From WHSP01 sp040905505 (lineage in GTDB: Bacteria; Gemmatimonadota; Gemmatimonadetes; Longimicrobiales; Longimicrobiaceae), in assembly GCA_040905505.1 (NCBI GenBank), contig JBBDRL010000002.1:1-64000 (forward strand): a DNA stretch of 64,000 nt. The letters run 5' to 3'. Shown piece after piece: positions 42,111 through 49,735 of the stretch (its first letter is position 1; every line of letters begins with the position of its first letter). The notes beneath the pieces were generated by a model, which was not told the origin of the DNA, did not search any database, and worked only from the letters and a program-made list of their open reading frames with translations. The position numbers were made by a program, and so were the translations under genes.

Positions 42111-42241
42111 CACTAGGGCGCACCCACAACATGTTGTATGTGGTGGCACGAAGGGAATATCCCCTTTCTGGTGTTGGTCGCCGTATCGCTCCGTCCGATC
42201 CCCCCGTCTTTCCGCCCGCGCCGCCGGGAGGTCGATCCAGA

Positions 42242-43018
42242 TCAGATCTCCACTACGAGCCCATCGTAGGCGGGCATGATCCCGGGCGGCAGCCGAGCCT
42301 CGAGCTCGCGGTGGGACGCGAGATGGCTGATATGCGTCAGGTAGGTGCGTGCCGCACCGATCTCGAGCGCCACCTCCACCGCCTCCTCCACGTTGAAGTG
42401 GGTCGGATGCGTCATCTCGAACCACAGCGCGTTCAGGACGAGGACCTCGACGCCCTCGAGGGCACTGCGGGTGCGAGTCGGTAGCTCCTTGGCATCGGTA
42501 ATGTAGCCCAGACCGCCGGTGCGGAAGCCAAATACCTCGACGTTGCCATGCGGCACGGGCAGTGGTGTGAGTCGGAGCCCCGCGATCTCCACCTCGTCAT
42601 AGGCCTGAAGCACCCGCAATTCGCCTTCCGGCATCGTCGTCCCTTCGACCGGCTTGCGCAGCTCGTCGAAGATGTAGGCGAACTTCTCCGTGAGCATCTC
42701 CACACAGGCTCGGGAGCCATAAGCCGTCACGGCTTCGCCCGAACGCATCGAGAAGACGCGCATGTCGTCGATTCCGTGCGTGTGGTCGGCATGGTAGTGC
42801 GTGAACCAGACGGCGTCGACGTCCTCGATGCCGGCGTCGAGGAGCTGTAGCCGGAGCTCCGGGGGCGTGTCGATCAACAGCCTGCCGCCGTCCTGCTCCA
42901 GCACGGCCGCGTGTCGCATCCGATGATCCCGCGGATCGTCCGACCGGCACGTTTCGCAGGGGCAGCCCACGACCGGAATGCCGAAGGAGGTGCCGGTGCC
43001 GAGGAAGCGGAGCTTCAC
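42242..43018 (-). CDS. MBL-fold metallohydrolase (PhnP-like)
   Basis: A 258-residue metallo-beta-lactamase-fold hydrolase. It begins MKLRFLGTGTSFGIPVVGC followed by CETCRSDDPRDHRMRHA, a cysteine/histidine-rich entry as in PhnP. The metal motif is THYHADHTHGIDDMR near residue 75, with later ligands in VPHGN near 160 and LTHISH near 228. PhnP-type enzymes cleave cyclic phosphodiesters; the true substrate is unknown. It is downstream of pyk on the minus strand, separated by a heptamer palindrome. The C-terminus lies about 70 bp from the toxin-antitoxin cassette. Confidence 0.85.
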   Translation of the reverse strand: MKLRFLGTGTSFGIPVVGCPCETCRSDDPRDHRMRHAAVLEQDGGRLLIDTPPELRLQLLDAGIEDVDAVWFTHYHADHTHGIDDMRVFSMRSGEAVTAYGSRACVEMLTEKFAYIFDELRKPVEGTTMPEGELRVLQAYDEVEIAGLRLTPLPVPHGNVEVFGFRTGGLGYITDAKELPTRTRSALEGVEVLVLNALWFEMTHPTHFNVEEAVEVALEIGAARTYLTHISHLASHRELEARLPPGIMPAYDGLVVEI

Positions 43019-43026
43019 GACGACGA

Positions 43027-43074
43027 CAGGGAATAGGGAGGAGGGAATAGGGGATCCCTATTCCCTATTCCCTG
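43027..43074. repeat. Heptamer palindrome, unit GGGAATA (locus M)
   Basis: Three GGGAATA-type units (43027-43050) meet three inverted units (43055-43074) with almost no spacer, giving a compact near-palindrome of about 48 bp. It begins 8 bp upstream of the MBL-fold gene start and ends 8 bp from the pyk stop. Confidence 0.85.
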
Positions 43075-43082
43075 CTTGTTCC

Positions 43083-44498
43083 TCATACCTCCAGCACCCT
43101 CATCGTATTCGTCGTGCCGGACGTGTGGACGGGGAGCCCGGCGGTCAGGACGACTCGCTGGCCGGCTCGGGCGAGGTTGCGGCGCAGGGCGGTTTCGCGG
43201 GCGCATTCGATCAAATCCTCATAGCTGGAGCCCTCGGGGCAGACCACCGGGATAACGCCCCAGACGAGCGCGAGTTGATGGAAGGTTCGCTGATTGTCTG
43301 TCAGGGCGAGGATCGGCACCGGGGGCCGGAACGACGACACGACCCGGGCCGTGAATCCGCTCCGGGTGAAGGTGTAGATGAGGGGCGCGTTCAATCGCCG
43401 CACGGCCTCGATCGTCGCGGCGGCGATCGCCCATTCCGTGGGCATCTTGCGCGCCGCGGCCGGCTCGATCGGAACGTCGTAGCGAGGCCCTGTCTCCAAC
43501 AGCGACGATGCCTCGATCTCCTCGGCGATCCGGACCATCGCCCGGACGGCCGCCACCGGAAACTTGCCGGTCGCCGTCTCGGCCGAGAGCATCACCGCAT
43601 CCGTCCCGTCGATGATCGCATTGGCGACGTCCGATGCCTCTGCTCGCGTCGGACGCGGGTTTTCGATCATGGACTCCAGCATCTGCGTGGCGGTGATCAC
43701 CGGCCGACTGGCCAGATTGGCGAGCTGAATCATCCGCTTCTGCGCCAGCGGCACCTGCTCGAACGGCAATTCCACACCCAGATCGCCCCGCGCGACCATC
43801 ACCGCCGCCGCAACATCCATGATGGGCTCCAGATTCTCCAGCGCCAGGCCCTTCTCGATCTTGACGATGATCGGGGGGCCGCCCGGCGGAATGCGCTCCT
43901 TCAGGTCGAGCACGTCACTCGCCTCGCGGACGAACGAGAGCGCGATGTAGTCGACGTCCTGCTCGAGCGCGTACTCCAGGTCCTCCACATCCTTCTGCGT
44001 CAGCGACGGCACGCTCATGCGAACGCCAGGCAGGTTGATGCCCTTGTTTGATGTGAGAATGCCGCCGTGGATGACCCGCAGCTCGGCCCGCGGGGGGGCG
44101 GTATCGACCACGACCAGCTCCATCAGGCCGTCCGCAAGGAGCACCACGTCTCCCGCCTCCACGTCGCTCGCCAGCTCCGGGTAGGTAGTCGGGATCTCGT
44201 CGCCAACGTGCTCGCCCTCGGGGGCGAACGTGACGGAGTCCCCCGGCTTCAGGGTGATGGGCTCCGGCAGGAGACCCACCCGGATCTTCGGACCTTGAAG
44301 GTCGGCCAGCACGGCGACCGGTCGATTGCGACGGGCGGCGACCTCGCGCACGAGGGCGATGGCCTTCCCATGGGCTTCCTGGTCCGCGTGGGAGAAATTG
44401 ATCCGGGCGACGTCCATGCCCGCCTCCATCAGCTCACCGATCTTCTCGGCGGTCGACGTAGCGGGGCCCAGGGTGCAGACGATCTTGGTGCGGCGCAT
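43083..44498 (-). CDS. pyk: Pyruvate kinase
   Basis: Pyruvate kinase makes pyruvate and ATP from phosphoenolpyruvate. The 471-residue protein starts RRTKIVCTLGPATSTAEKI and has INFSHADQEAH near 35, DLQGPKIRVG near 68, the catalytic-lysine region IIVKIEKGLALENL near 215, MVARGDLGVELPFEQVPLAQ near 240 and the C-terminal alpha/beta domain with GSSYEDLIE. The length is that of the family. It is between the amidohydrolase and the MBL-fold gene. Confidence 0.97.
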   Translation of the reverse strand: MRRTKIVCTLGPATSTAEKIGELMEAGMDVARINFSHADQEAHGKAIALVREVAARRNRPVAVLADLQGPKIRVGLLPEPITLKPGDSVTFAPEGEHVGDEIPTTYPELASDVEAGDVVLLADGLMELVVVDTAPPRAELRVIHGGILTSNKGINLPGVRMSVPSLTQKDVEDLEYALEQDVDYIALSFVREASDVLDLKERIPPGGPPIIVKIEKGLALENLEPIMDVAAAVMVARGDLGVELPFEQVPLAQKRMIQLANLASRPVITATQMLESMIENPRPTRAEASDVANAIIDGTDAVMLSAETATGKFPVAAVRAMVRIAEEIEASSLLETGPRYDVPIEPAAARKMPTEWAIAAATIEAVRRLNAPLIYTFTRSGFTARVVSSFRPPVPILALTDNQRTFHQLALVWGVIPVVCPEGSSYEDLIECARETALRRNLARAGQRVVLTAGLPVHTSGTTNTMRVLEV

Positions 44499-44524
44499 GT
44501 AGAGCAGTCGCTTGATTCTGGAAG

Positions 44525-46117
44525 CTAGGCCGGTGGTCGGCGATGGACGACCTCGCCGCCGACCATCGTCAGGTCACATGTGAGCGATCGGAACTCCGCC
44601 CCCCGGGACGTGATGGGGTCGCGACTCCACACGACGAGATCCGCGTCATGGCCTGGCTCGAGGCGGCCGCGTCGATGCCACAAGCCGGCGGCGATCGCGG
44701 GCCCCTCGGTGTAGGCGGCGACCGCCTGAGCAGGGGTGATGACGTGATCCGGGTACCACCCGGCGCCGGGCTCGTCGTTCTCGTAGTCGGCCCAGGTTCC
44801 GCGGTGGGTCGCGGCGAAGAGCCCCGGCCGGGGATCCAGCGTCTCGACCGGAACGTCAGAGCCGAATGCGAGGACCGTACCGGATCGCAGAAGGGACCCG
44901 AATGCGTACGCGCCCTCGGACCGCGCGATCCCCCAGTTCCGCTCCGCCGGGCCGATGTCCGTGAGCAGGTGTGCGGGCTGCATGGAGGCGACGATGCCAG
45001 AGCCGCGCAGGAGCTCCCTCAGGTCGGGTGGGCAGAGTTGCAGGTGCTCGATCCGGTGCGGGATAGCGCCGGGTGCCGGCACCTGGAGCAGGACACGAAT
45101 CGCCAGCTCGACGGCCGCGTCACCAATTGCGTGCACGGCCGTCGGGAGGCCCTGCTCGGCCGCAACGCGGACCGCCTCCCGGAAATGCTCTTCCTGCAAT
45201 GTCTGGATCCCGAAGTCGTCGGTGGATCCCTCATAGGGAGAGCGGAGCCATGCCGTACGAGAGCCGAGGGCGCCGTCGAGGAACATCTTGACCCCACCGA
45301 CCCTGAGCCAGTCCCCTCCCAGACCGCTCCGAACCCCCACGCGGATGGCGGCCTCGAGCTGGTCGAGCTGGATGTGCTGGAGCACACGGAGCTTCAGCTG
45401 CGAGCGCTCCAGCAGCCGGCTGAAATCCCGGAGGCCGGTCACGTCCACCGAGTGAACTCCGGTAATTCCGAGCCCATGCGCCTCCGCCTGTGCGGAGAGA
45501 AGCGCCACGTCGATGTCCGCCGCGGTAGGCGGCGGAATGCTGTCGCGGGCCATCGCACGCGCCGCTTCGAACAGCACGCCGGTCGGCTCGCCGGTCTGCG
45601 GGTCGCGCTCGATTCGCCCGCCCGGCGGATCCGGTGTGCCGCGGGCGATCCCGCATCGTTTGAGCGCCTCGCTGTTCAGCCACCCGGCGTGAAGGTCCTG
45701 GCTATCGAGAAACACTGGATGATGGGGAACGGCCCGGTCCAGGTCACGCCGGTTCGGGAGGCGATCCCATTCATGTCGGTTCCAGCCATGCCCCAGGATC
45801 CATCCCGCGGCCGTGGGGGACGCCGACGCGATGTGGGTCGCGGCCTGCTCGATCGTCCCCGCTCCCTTCAGCAGGACGTAGCGCCGCGCCAGGGCCCACG
45901 TCGTGAGATGGACGTGGGCGTCGGTGAAGCCGGGGGTGATCGTAGCACCATCGAGGTGCTCCACCCGGGCGTCGGGACCGGCGGCCGCCCGCACCTCCAC
46001 CTCGGAGCCGACCGCCGCGATCCGGTCGCCGCGGACGAGCAGGGCATCGCTCGGGCGCGTCGTGGCACCGCGATGGACGCGCCCTCCGAGAAATAGGACC
46101 TCCTGGGGACCTCGCAT
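44525..46117 (-). CDS. YtcJ-like metal-dependent amidohydrolase
   Basis: A 530-residue member of the amidohydrolase superfamily. The N-terminal beta-sandwich starts EVLFLGGRVHRG, followed by the metal motif ITPGFTDAHVHLTTWALA near residue 60. The carboxylate/lysine region is GGVKMFLDGALGSRTAWL near 280, histidines are in VHAIGDAAVELAI near 325 and HRIEHLQLCPP near 350, and the last Asp in VLAFGSDVPVETLDP near 415. YtcJ-type proteins hydrolyse N-acyl or amide bonds and the substrate is unknown. ATG at 46117 matches the family start; an in-frame extension of 47 residues was rejected. It is 26 bp upstream of pyk on the same strand. Confidence 0.88.
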   Translation of the reverse strand: MRGPQEVLFLGGRVHRGATTRPSDALLVRGDRIAAVGSEVEVRAAAGPDARVEHLDGATITPGFTDAHVHLTTWALARRYVLLKGAGTIEQAATHIASASPTAAGWILGHGWNRHEWDRLPNRRDLDRAVPHHPVFLDSQDLHAGWLNSEALKRCGIARGTPDPPGGRIERDPQTGEPTGVLFEAARAMARDSIPPPTAADIDVALLSAQAEAHGLGITGVHSVDVTGLRDFSRLLERSQLKLRVLQHIQLDQLEAAIRVGVRSGLGGDWLRVGGVKMFLDGALGSRTAWLRSPYEGSTDDFGIQTLQEEHFREAVRVAAEQGLPTAVHAIGDAAVELAIRVLLQVPAPGAIPHRIEHLQLCPPDLRELLRGSGIVASMQPAHLLTDIGPAERNWGIARSEGAYAFGSLLRSGTVLAFGSDVPVETLDPRPGLFAATHRGTWADYENDEPGAGWYPDHVITPAQAVAAYTEGPAIAAGLWHRRGRLEPGHDADLVVWSRDPITSRGAEFRSLTCDLTMVGGEVVHRRPPA

Positions 46118-46359
46118 CCTTCCGTACCTGTTCGCGTCGCGGGCTGCTCCGTTGGCCGGCGAGCCAAGATAGATGCCCCGCGAAGGGCGAGCAAACCCTG
46201 GCATTTTGCCCGTTTCCATCCCGGTTCCAGTCTTGCGGCTCCACCATGCAGGGCGCATCTTCCCCCAGCCGCCCGGGCGAACCGGCAGGCTGAGAGCGTT
46301 CTGCCTACGCCCCCTGGGCTATCGACTTCCGATTTCCCGACGCGCAGATCCAGATCCGC

Positions 46360-47487
46360 ATGGACTACGAGTACGTAGATGAGCCCGATGCCCTCAGTGC
46401 CGCGGTCGAGCGATTGCGAGGCGCGCCGTTACTCGGGGTCGACACCGAAGCGGCCGGGTACCATCGGTATCACGATCGTATCAGCCTCGTGCAGATATCG
46501 TCGCGCGAGGAGAACATCCTCATCGACCCCATCGCCCTCGACGACCTCTCGGCGCTGGGCACCCTCTTCGAGGACGCCCGGATCGAGAAGATCTTTCATG
46601 ATGCGGACTTCGATCTCCGCATACTCGACCGTGACCTCGGCCTGCGAATCGAACGGCTCTTCGACACCCAGCTCGCCGCGGCTTTCATCGGGGAGCGGAG
46701 TCTCGGCCTCGGCGCGATCGTAGAGAACTACCTCGGCATCAGCCTCCCCAAGGCCTATCAGCGGGCCGATTGGGCCGAACGGCCGCTGATCGAGGGAATG
46801 AAGGAGTATGCCGCCACGGACACCATTCATCTTCCGCCATTGCGTGACCGGCTCCTCGAGGAGCTCGAGAAGCTTGGCCGGGTCGCGTGGGCGGAAGAGG
46901 AATTCGTGCGCCGGCAGGACACACGGTGGACAGAGCCGGACAACCCGATGGAGGCGTTTCTCCGGACCAAGGGAGCACGCGACCTCTCACCGCGGGGGCT
47001 CGCCATCCTGCGCGAGATTCACGGGTGGCGGGAGGACGTGGGCCGCGAGCGCGACATCGCGACGTTCCGGGTCCTTTCGAATCAGGCGATGATCGAGATC
47101 GCACTGAAGGCGCCCGGGTCGAATGCAGCGCTCCGGGAGATTCGGGGTCTCTCGAACGGCCTCCTCGAGCGTCGGGGACGGGAGCTGACCGCGGCGGTAC
47201 AGCGGGGGCTCGAGGTCCCCGAGGACGAGCTGCCGCAGTTCCCGCCAGCACGCCGGTGGGAGAGGGACCCGGAGCGCGAGGCGCGTTCCGAGCGACTCCG
47301 GAAGGCTCGCAATCGGGCCGCCGAGGCGCTGAAGCTTGATCCCGGCTTTCTCATCTCGCGCGCGGTGCTCGACGAGGTCGCCCGGTGCATGCCGACCTCC
47401 CGCGAGGAACTGTCTCGCATTCCGGATGTTCGTAACTGGCAGATCGAAGCCGTGGGTGACGAGCTGCTCGCCGCACTCCAGGCGTGA
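46360..47487 (+). CDS. rnd: Ribonuclease D
   Basis: A 3'-5' exoribonuclease trimming tRNA and other stable RNA precursors. The 375-residue protein has the DEDDy residues in LLGVDTEAAGYH near 28, HDADFDLRIL near 82 and MKEYAATDTIHLPPLRDRL near 150. A first HRDC domain (RDLSPRGLAILREIHGWRED) is near 210 and a second, poorer one follows near 300. This is the layout of E. coli RNase D (375 residues). Nothing suggests an operon with the following genes. Confidence 0.93.
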   Translation: MDYEYVDEPDALSAAVERLRGAPLLGVDTEAAGYHRYHDRISLVQISSREENILIDPIALDDLSALGTLFEDARIEKIFHDADFDLRILDRDLGLRIERLFDTQLAAAFIGERSLGLGAIVENYLGISLPKAYQRADWAERPLIEGMKEYAATDTIHLPPLRDRLLEELEKLGRVAWAEEEFVRRQDTRWTEPDNPMEAFLRTKGARDLSPRGLAILREIHGWREDVGRERDIATFRVLSNQAMIEIALKAPGSNAALREIRGLSNGLLERRGRELTAAVQRGLEVPEDELPQFPPARRWERDPEREARSERLRKARNRAAEALKLDPGFLISRAVLDEVARCMPTSREELSRIPDVRNWQIEAVGDELLAALQA

Positions 47488-47571
47488 CGCCAGTGCTCTA
47501 ATGACTGCGGGATCGGCCGCCCGACCCTAAGCCGGCCGACCCCCCGCGGGACCCGAGGAGGAGGAACACGG

Positions 47572-48012
47572 ATGTCGACTGAACTGCTGCAGCGGGCGGA
47601 TCTCACCGGCTACATCGTTGCCGGCCTTCCGAAGAGCTTCTCGACGAAGCTCAAGAAGATCGTGGCCGACGAACGCGAAAACGCCGAGGTGATCCAGCTC
47701 GACGAGGAGATGACGGAGTGGTTGGTGGCGCAGCTAGCGGGGGAGAAGCGCCGCCCGCATGAACGCACGCCCGCCTCGGCGGCGCTGTGGCGGGCGTACA
47801 GAGCACTCAGCGCCGCGCGCTACCACCTCCAGGACCGTCCGGAGGAGGAGCAGGTGCGAAATCTCCGCCGGATGGTCGAGGATCTATGGCGTGAGCTGAG
47901 CCCGCAGCATGCCATCGACGAGGAAGACGTCGAAGCCGCAGCAAGCACGGACGGAGAGATCGACGAAGACGGGACGGACGAGGATGAGACGGAAGAAAAG
48001 GCCGACGAGTAG
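47572..48012 (+). CDS. Hypothetical protein with acidic C-terminal tail
   Basis: A 146-residue soluble protein with a good ribosome-binding site (GAGGAGGAGG, 7 bp before ATG). Residues 1-60 form an alpha/beta-looking stretch (DLTGYIVAGLPKSFSTKLKK), 70-115 are helical (ASAALWRAYRALSAARYHLQ) and the last 30 are almost all Asp/Glu. It is followed 6 bp later by another small gene, so the two may be co-translated. No family is recognised. Confidence 0.7.
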   Translation: MSTELLQRADLTGYIVAGLPKSFSTKLKKIVADERENAEVIQLDEEMTEWLVAQLAGEKRRPHERTPASAALWRAYRALSAARYHLQDRPEEEQVRNLRRMVEDLWRELSPQHAIDEEDVEAAASTDGEIDEDGTDEDETEEKADE

Positions 48013-48018
48013 GGACCG

Positions 48019-48294
48019 ATGAACCGTGATTCGATGTCGACAGGCTACACGCGAGAATTCGAAGACGAGTCCGGCGCGCGTTGGGAGGCTTTCGGCGCGC
48101 CAGCCGTAGTGGCACACGGCCGGCCCGGCGCCGTGCTGGCGTTCCGCCCCGCCGGAGGGGCGGAAGACGACTTGCTCCGCTCTACGGTGACCTTCAACAG
48201 CTTCGACGCGGCGGATCTGGCGATCCGGCCCATGAGCGAGAAGGAGCTGCGGCGCCGGCTCGCGCTGACGCGAATGGCTGCCGGCGGGGTTTGA
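48019..48294 (+). CDS. Small hypothetical protein
   Basis: A 91-residue protein starting MNRDSMSTGYTREFEDESGA with the aromatic stretch RWEAFGAPAVVAHGRPGAVL and a charged C-terminus (MSEKELRRRLALTRM). It starts 6 bp after the previous gene, with AGGGA upstream, so they likely form an operon. The stop codon is part of a 10-bp inverted repeat shared with the convergent gene. No family is recognised. Confidence 0.65.
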   Translation: MNRDSMSTGYTREFEDESGARWEAFGAPAVVAHGRPGAVLAFRPAGGAEDDLLRSTVTFNSFDAADLAIRPMSEKELRRRLALTRMAAGGV

Positions 48295-48345
48295 GATCCG
48301 GTGTGTTCGCGCCAGCTACCCCGCTCGCGCCCCCGCCGGATCTCA
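48292..48345. terminator. 10-bp inverted repeat built on two convergent stop codons
   Basis: TGAGATCCGG at 48292-48301 pairs exactly with CCGGATCTCA at 48336-48345, leaving a 34-nt GC-rich loop. The first TGA is the stop of the plus-strand gene and the terminal TCA is the stop of the minus-strand gene. It may end transcription in both directions, but lacks T-tracts. Confidence 0.5.
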
Positions 48346-49014
48346 GAGAAGGACCTCCTGCAGGACTCCCGCATATCGTAGAGCCAACGCCTCGGACCTG
48401 CCCAGCCATACAAGGTGTGCCGGGATGCGCCGCCGCCGAACGAAATTGATCTCGACCAACGGGGCGCTGGCGAAATCTTCGGCGAGTGCCGGGGGCACCA
48501 CCAGGACGAAGTTCGAGGCGCGCGCCTCACGGCTCCAGCGGCACTCGGCGGCGGCGACGCGACCGTCCGCATCGGCGAGCGCCCCCAGGGCCGGGTTCAT
48601 CCCTTCGATCTCCCGGACCGCGAGGGCGCCGATCGACCCGCAGAAGATCTCCGCCCGTACGACCTGACCTACCGCGCGATCTCCCCCCGCGATCAGTGCC
48701 TCGAATTCCGCGAGCGTCCGCGCGTCCCTCACGCTTCCGTCCGGGACCTCCGGAACCGTGTACGGTTCTCCAGCCGCAACCCTCGTCGACGTCGCAGCGG
48801 CGGCGACCGTCTCGTCGGCGGAATCTACTCCCAACCGTAGCAGCAGCACCGCGACGAGCGCCCCGGTCGCACCATAGGCGACGAAAGCGGCCGGTCGGCG
48901 CCATAGCGGAGCCGGCGTCCGTCGATCCTCCCTGCGGCGATCGGATCTCCGCCTGTCGCCTGACCGCCGATCTCCGGATCTCCCACCGTCCTCGTGGTCT
49001 GTCGACTCACGCAT
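48343..49014 (-). CDS. Hypothetical single-pass membrane protein
   Basis: A 223-residue protein with a very Arg/Asp-rich N-terminus (RRSGDRRRSDRRREDRR type, about 10-40), one membrane helix (about 45-65, AAFVAYGATGALVAVLLL) and a periplasmic domain with a single pair of cysteines (EIFCGSIG and AAECRWS). The C-terminal part (VEINFVRRRRIPAHLVWLGR) is probably beta-rich. No family is recognised. Two further in-frame starts lie upstream, at 49071 and 49128; the one at 49014 was preferred only because the others add nothing conserved. Confidence 0.6.
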   Translation of the reverse strand: MRESTDHEDGGRSGDRRSGDRRRSDRRREDRRTPAPLWRRPAAFVAYGATGALVAVLLLRLGVDSADETVAAAATSTRVAAGEPYTVPEVPDGSVRDARTLAEFEALIAGGDRAVGQVVRAEIFCGSIGALAVREIEGMNPALGALADADGRVAAAECRWSREARASNFVLVVPPALAEDFASAPLVEINFVRRRRIPAHLVWLGRSEALALRYAGVLQEVLL

Positions 49015-49252
49015 CCGTTTGTCCGCGCCTTTCCTCGAGGTTTCTCTGATATCGGCCGTCAGATCGCGCATACACCGTGCCCGCGACGGCTCCTGGCCCC
49101 GAGCGAAGGTCGGGGCCTGCCCCCCCAATCGGCGCCTGGACGAGCCTACCGCCTACGCACTCTGCACCGGCGGTGGCAGAAAGGCTGGGGGGCATATGAT
49201 TTGCCTTCCCCTCCGTCCCACGCCAAATGCCCACATCAGCAGGAGTCGCATG

Positions 49253-49462
49253 ATGGCAGACGACGCAGCAGGAAAAGCAGGCCACCTGGGTGGCAAGATC
49301 AAGGAAGGTGCGGGCGAGCTCCTCGGTGACCGCGAGCTCGAGCGGGAGGGGAAGCTCGACCAGATGGAGGGGCAAGCCGAGCAGGATCAGGCCCGCGCCG
49401 AGGAGAGAGCGCGAGAGGCGGCGGCGCGCCGGGCCGCGGCACGACTTGCAAAGGAAGAGTGA
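49253..49462 (+). CDS. CsbD-like stress protein
   Basis: A 69-residue hydrophilic protein with the CsbD-type segments GKAGHLGGKIKEGAGELLGD and REGKLDQMEGQAEQD, followed by an Ala/Glu/Arg-rich helix. CsbD proteins are general-stress proteins of unknown biochemical role. Two ATG codons are adjacent; the second is 7 bp after AGGAG, a better spacing. It is followed 42 bp later by another small plus-strand gene. Confidence 0.8.
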   Translation: MADDAAGKAGHLGGKIKEGAGELLGDRELEREGKLDQMEGQAEQDQARAEERAREAAARRAAARLAKEE

Positions 49463-49504
49463 CCCACAAGCCCGAGCCACGACGGCTTCGGATGGAGCAG
49501 ACCT

Positions 49505-49696
49505 ATGTACAGGGTTCGAATCATCAGACCGCGCTATCAGCAGTCGCGGCCGTACGCGGGGCAGGTGGGAGAGGTGGTCGGACATTGGGGGCCCGAAACC
49601 AATGAACACGGGCGCGATGGATATCTCGTTCAGTTCCCCGATGGAAAGATCGTAGGCATCGCGGAAGACGAGGTGCAAGCGGTCACCGCGGACTAG
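49505..49696 (+). CDS. Small SH3-like hypothetical protein
   Basis: A 63-residue protein of beta-strand pattern: MYRVRIIRPRYQQSRPYAGQ, GEVVGHWGPETNEHG, then DGYLVQFPDGKIVGIAEDEV. The order Gly-Val-Val ... Tyr-Leu-Val-Gln-Phe-Pro-Asp-Gly resembles small SH3-like barrels. No named family could be assigned. It is on the plus strand after the CsbD-like gene and convergent with the transglycosylase gene. Confidence 0.6.
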   Translation: MYRVRIIRPRYQQSRPYAGQVGEVVGHWGPETNEHGRDGYLVQFPDGKIVGIAEDEVQAVTAD

Positions 49697-49735
49697 CGGG
49701 TTTTCGGGAGGATGGCGCCCGCCGCGGTCCCGCTC

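Larger units (their letters stand above)
41317..42173. mobile_element. Toxin-antitoxin cassette with inverted ends and 9-bp flanking direct repeats
   Basis: A plus-strand antitoxin/toxin pair is enclosed by inverted repeats. The outer 15 bases GGGATATTCCCTTCG (41329-41343) match exactly the reverse complement of 42149-42163, and partial identity continues inward through CCACC and ACAACAT-TTGT (to 41371 and 42121). Immediately outside, within 3 bp on the left and 1 bp on the right, the 9-mer TTTCTGGTG occurs in direct orientation (41317-41325 and 42165-42173), as expected of a target-site duplication. No transposase is present, so it would be non-autonomous. The DNA inside looks lower in GC than its surroundings. 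It separates pgi from the MBL-fold gene, both on the minus strand. Confidence 0.75.

Noticed and set aside
49505..49530. GGGTTCGAATC resembling a tRNA T-arm
   Set aside because: No acceptor or anticodon arms around it; it lies within a small coding gene.
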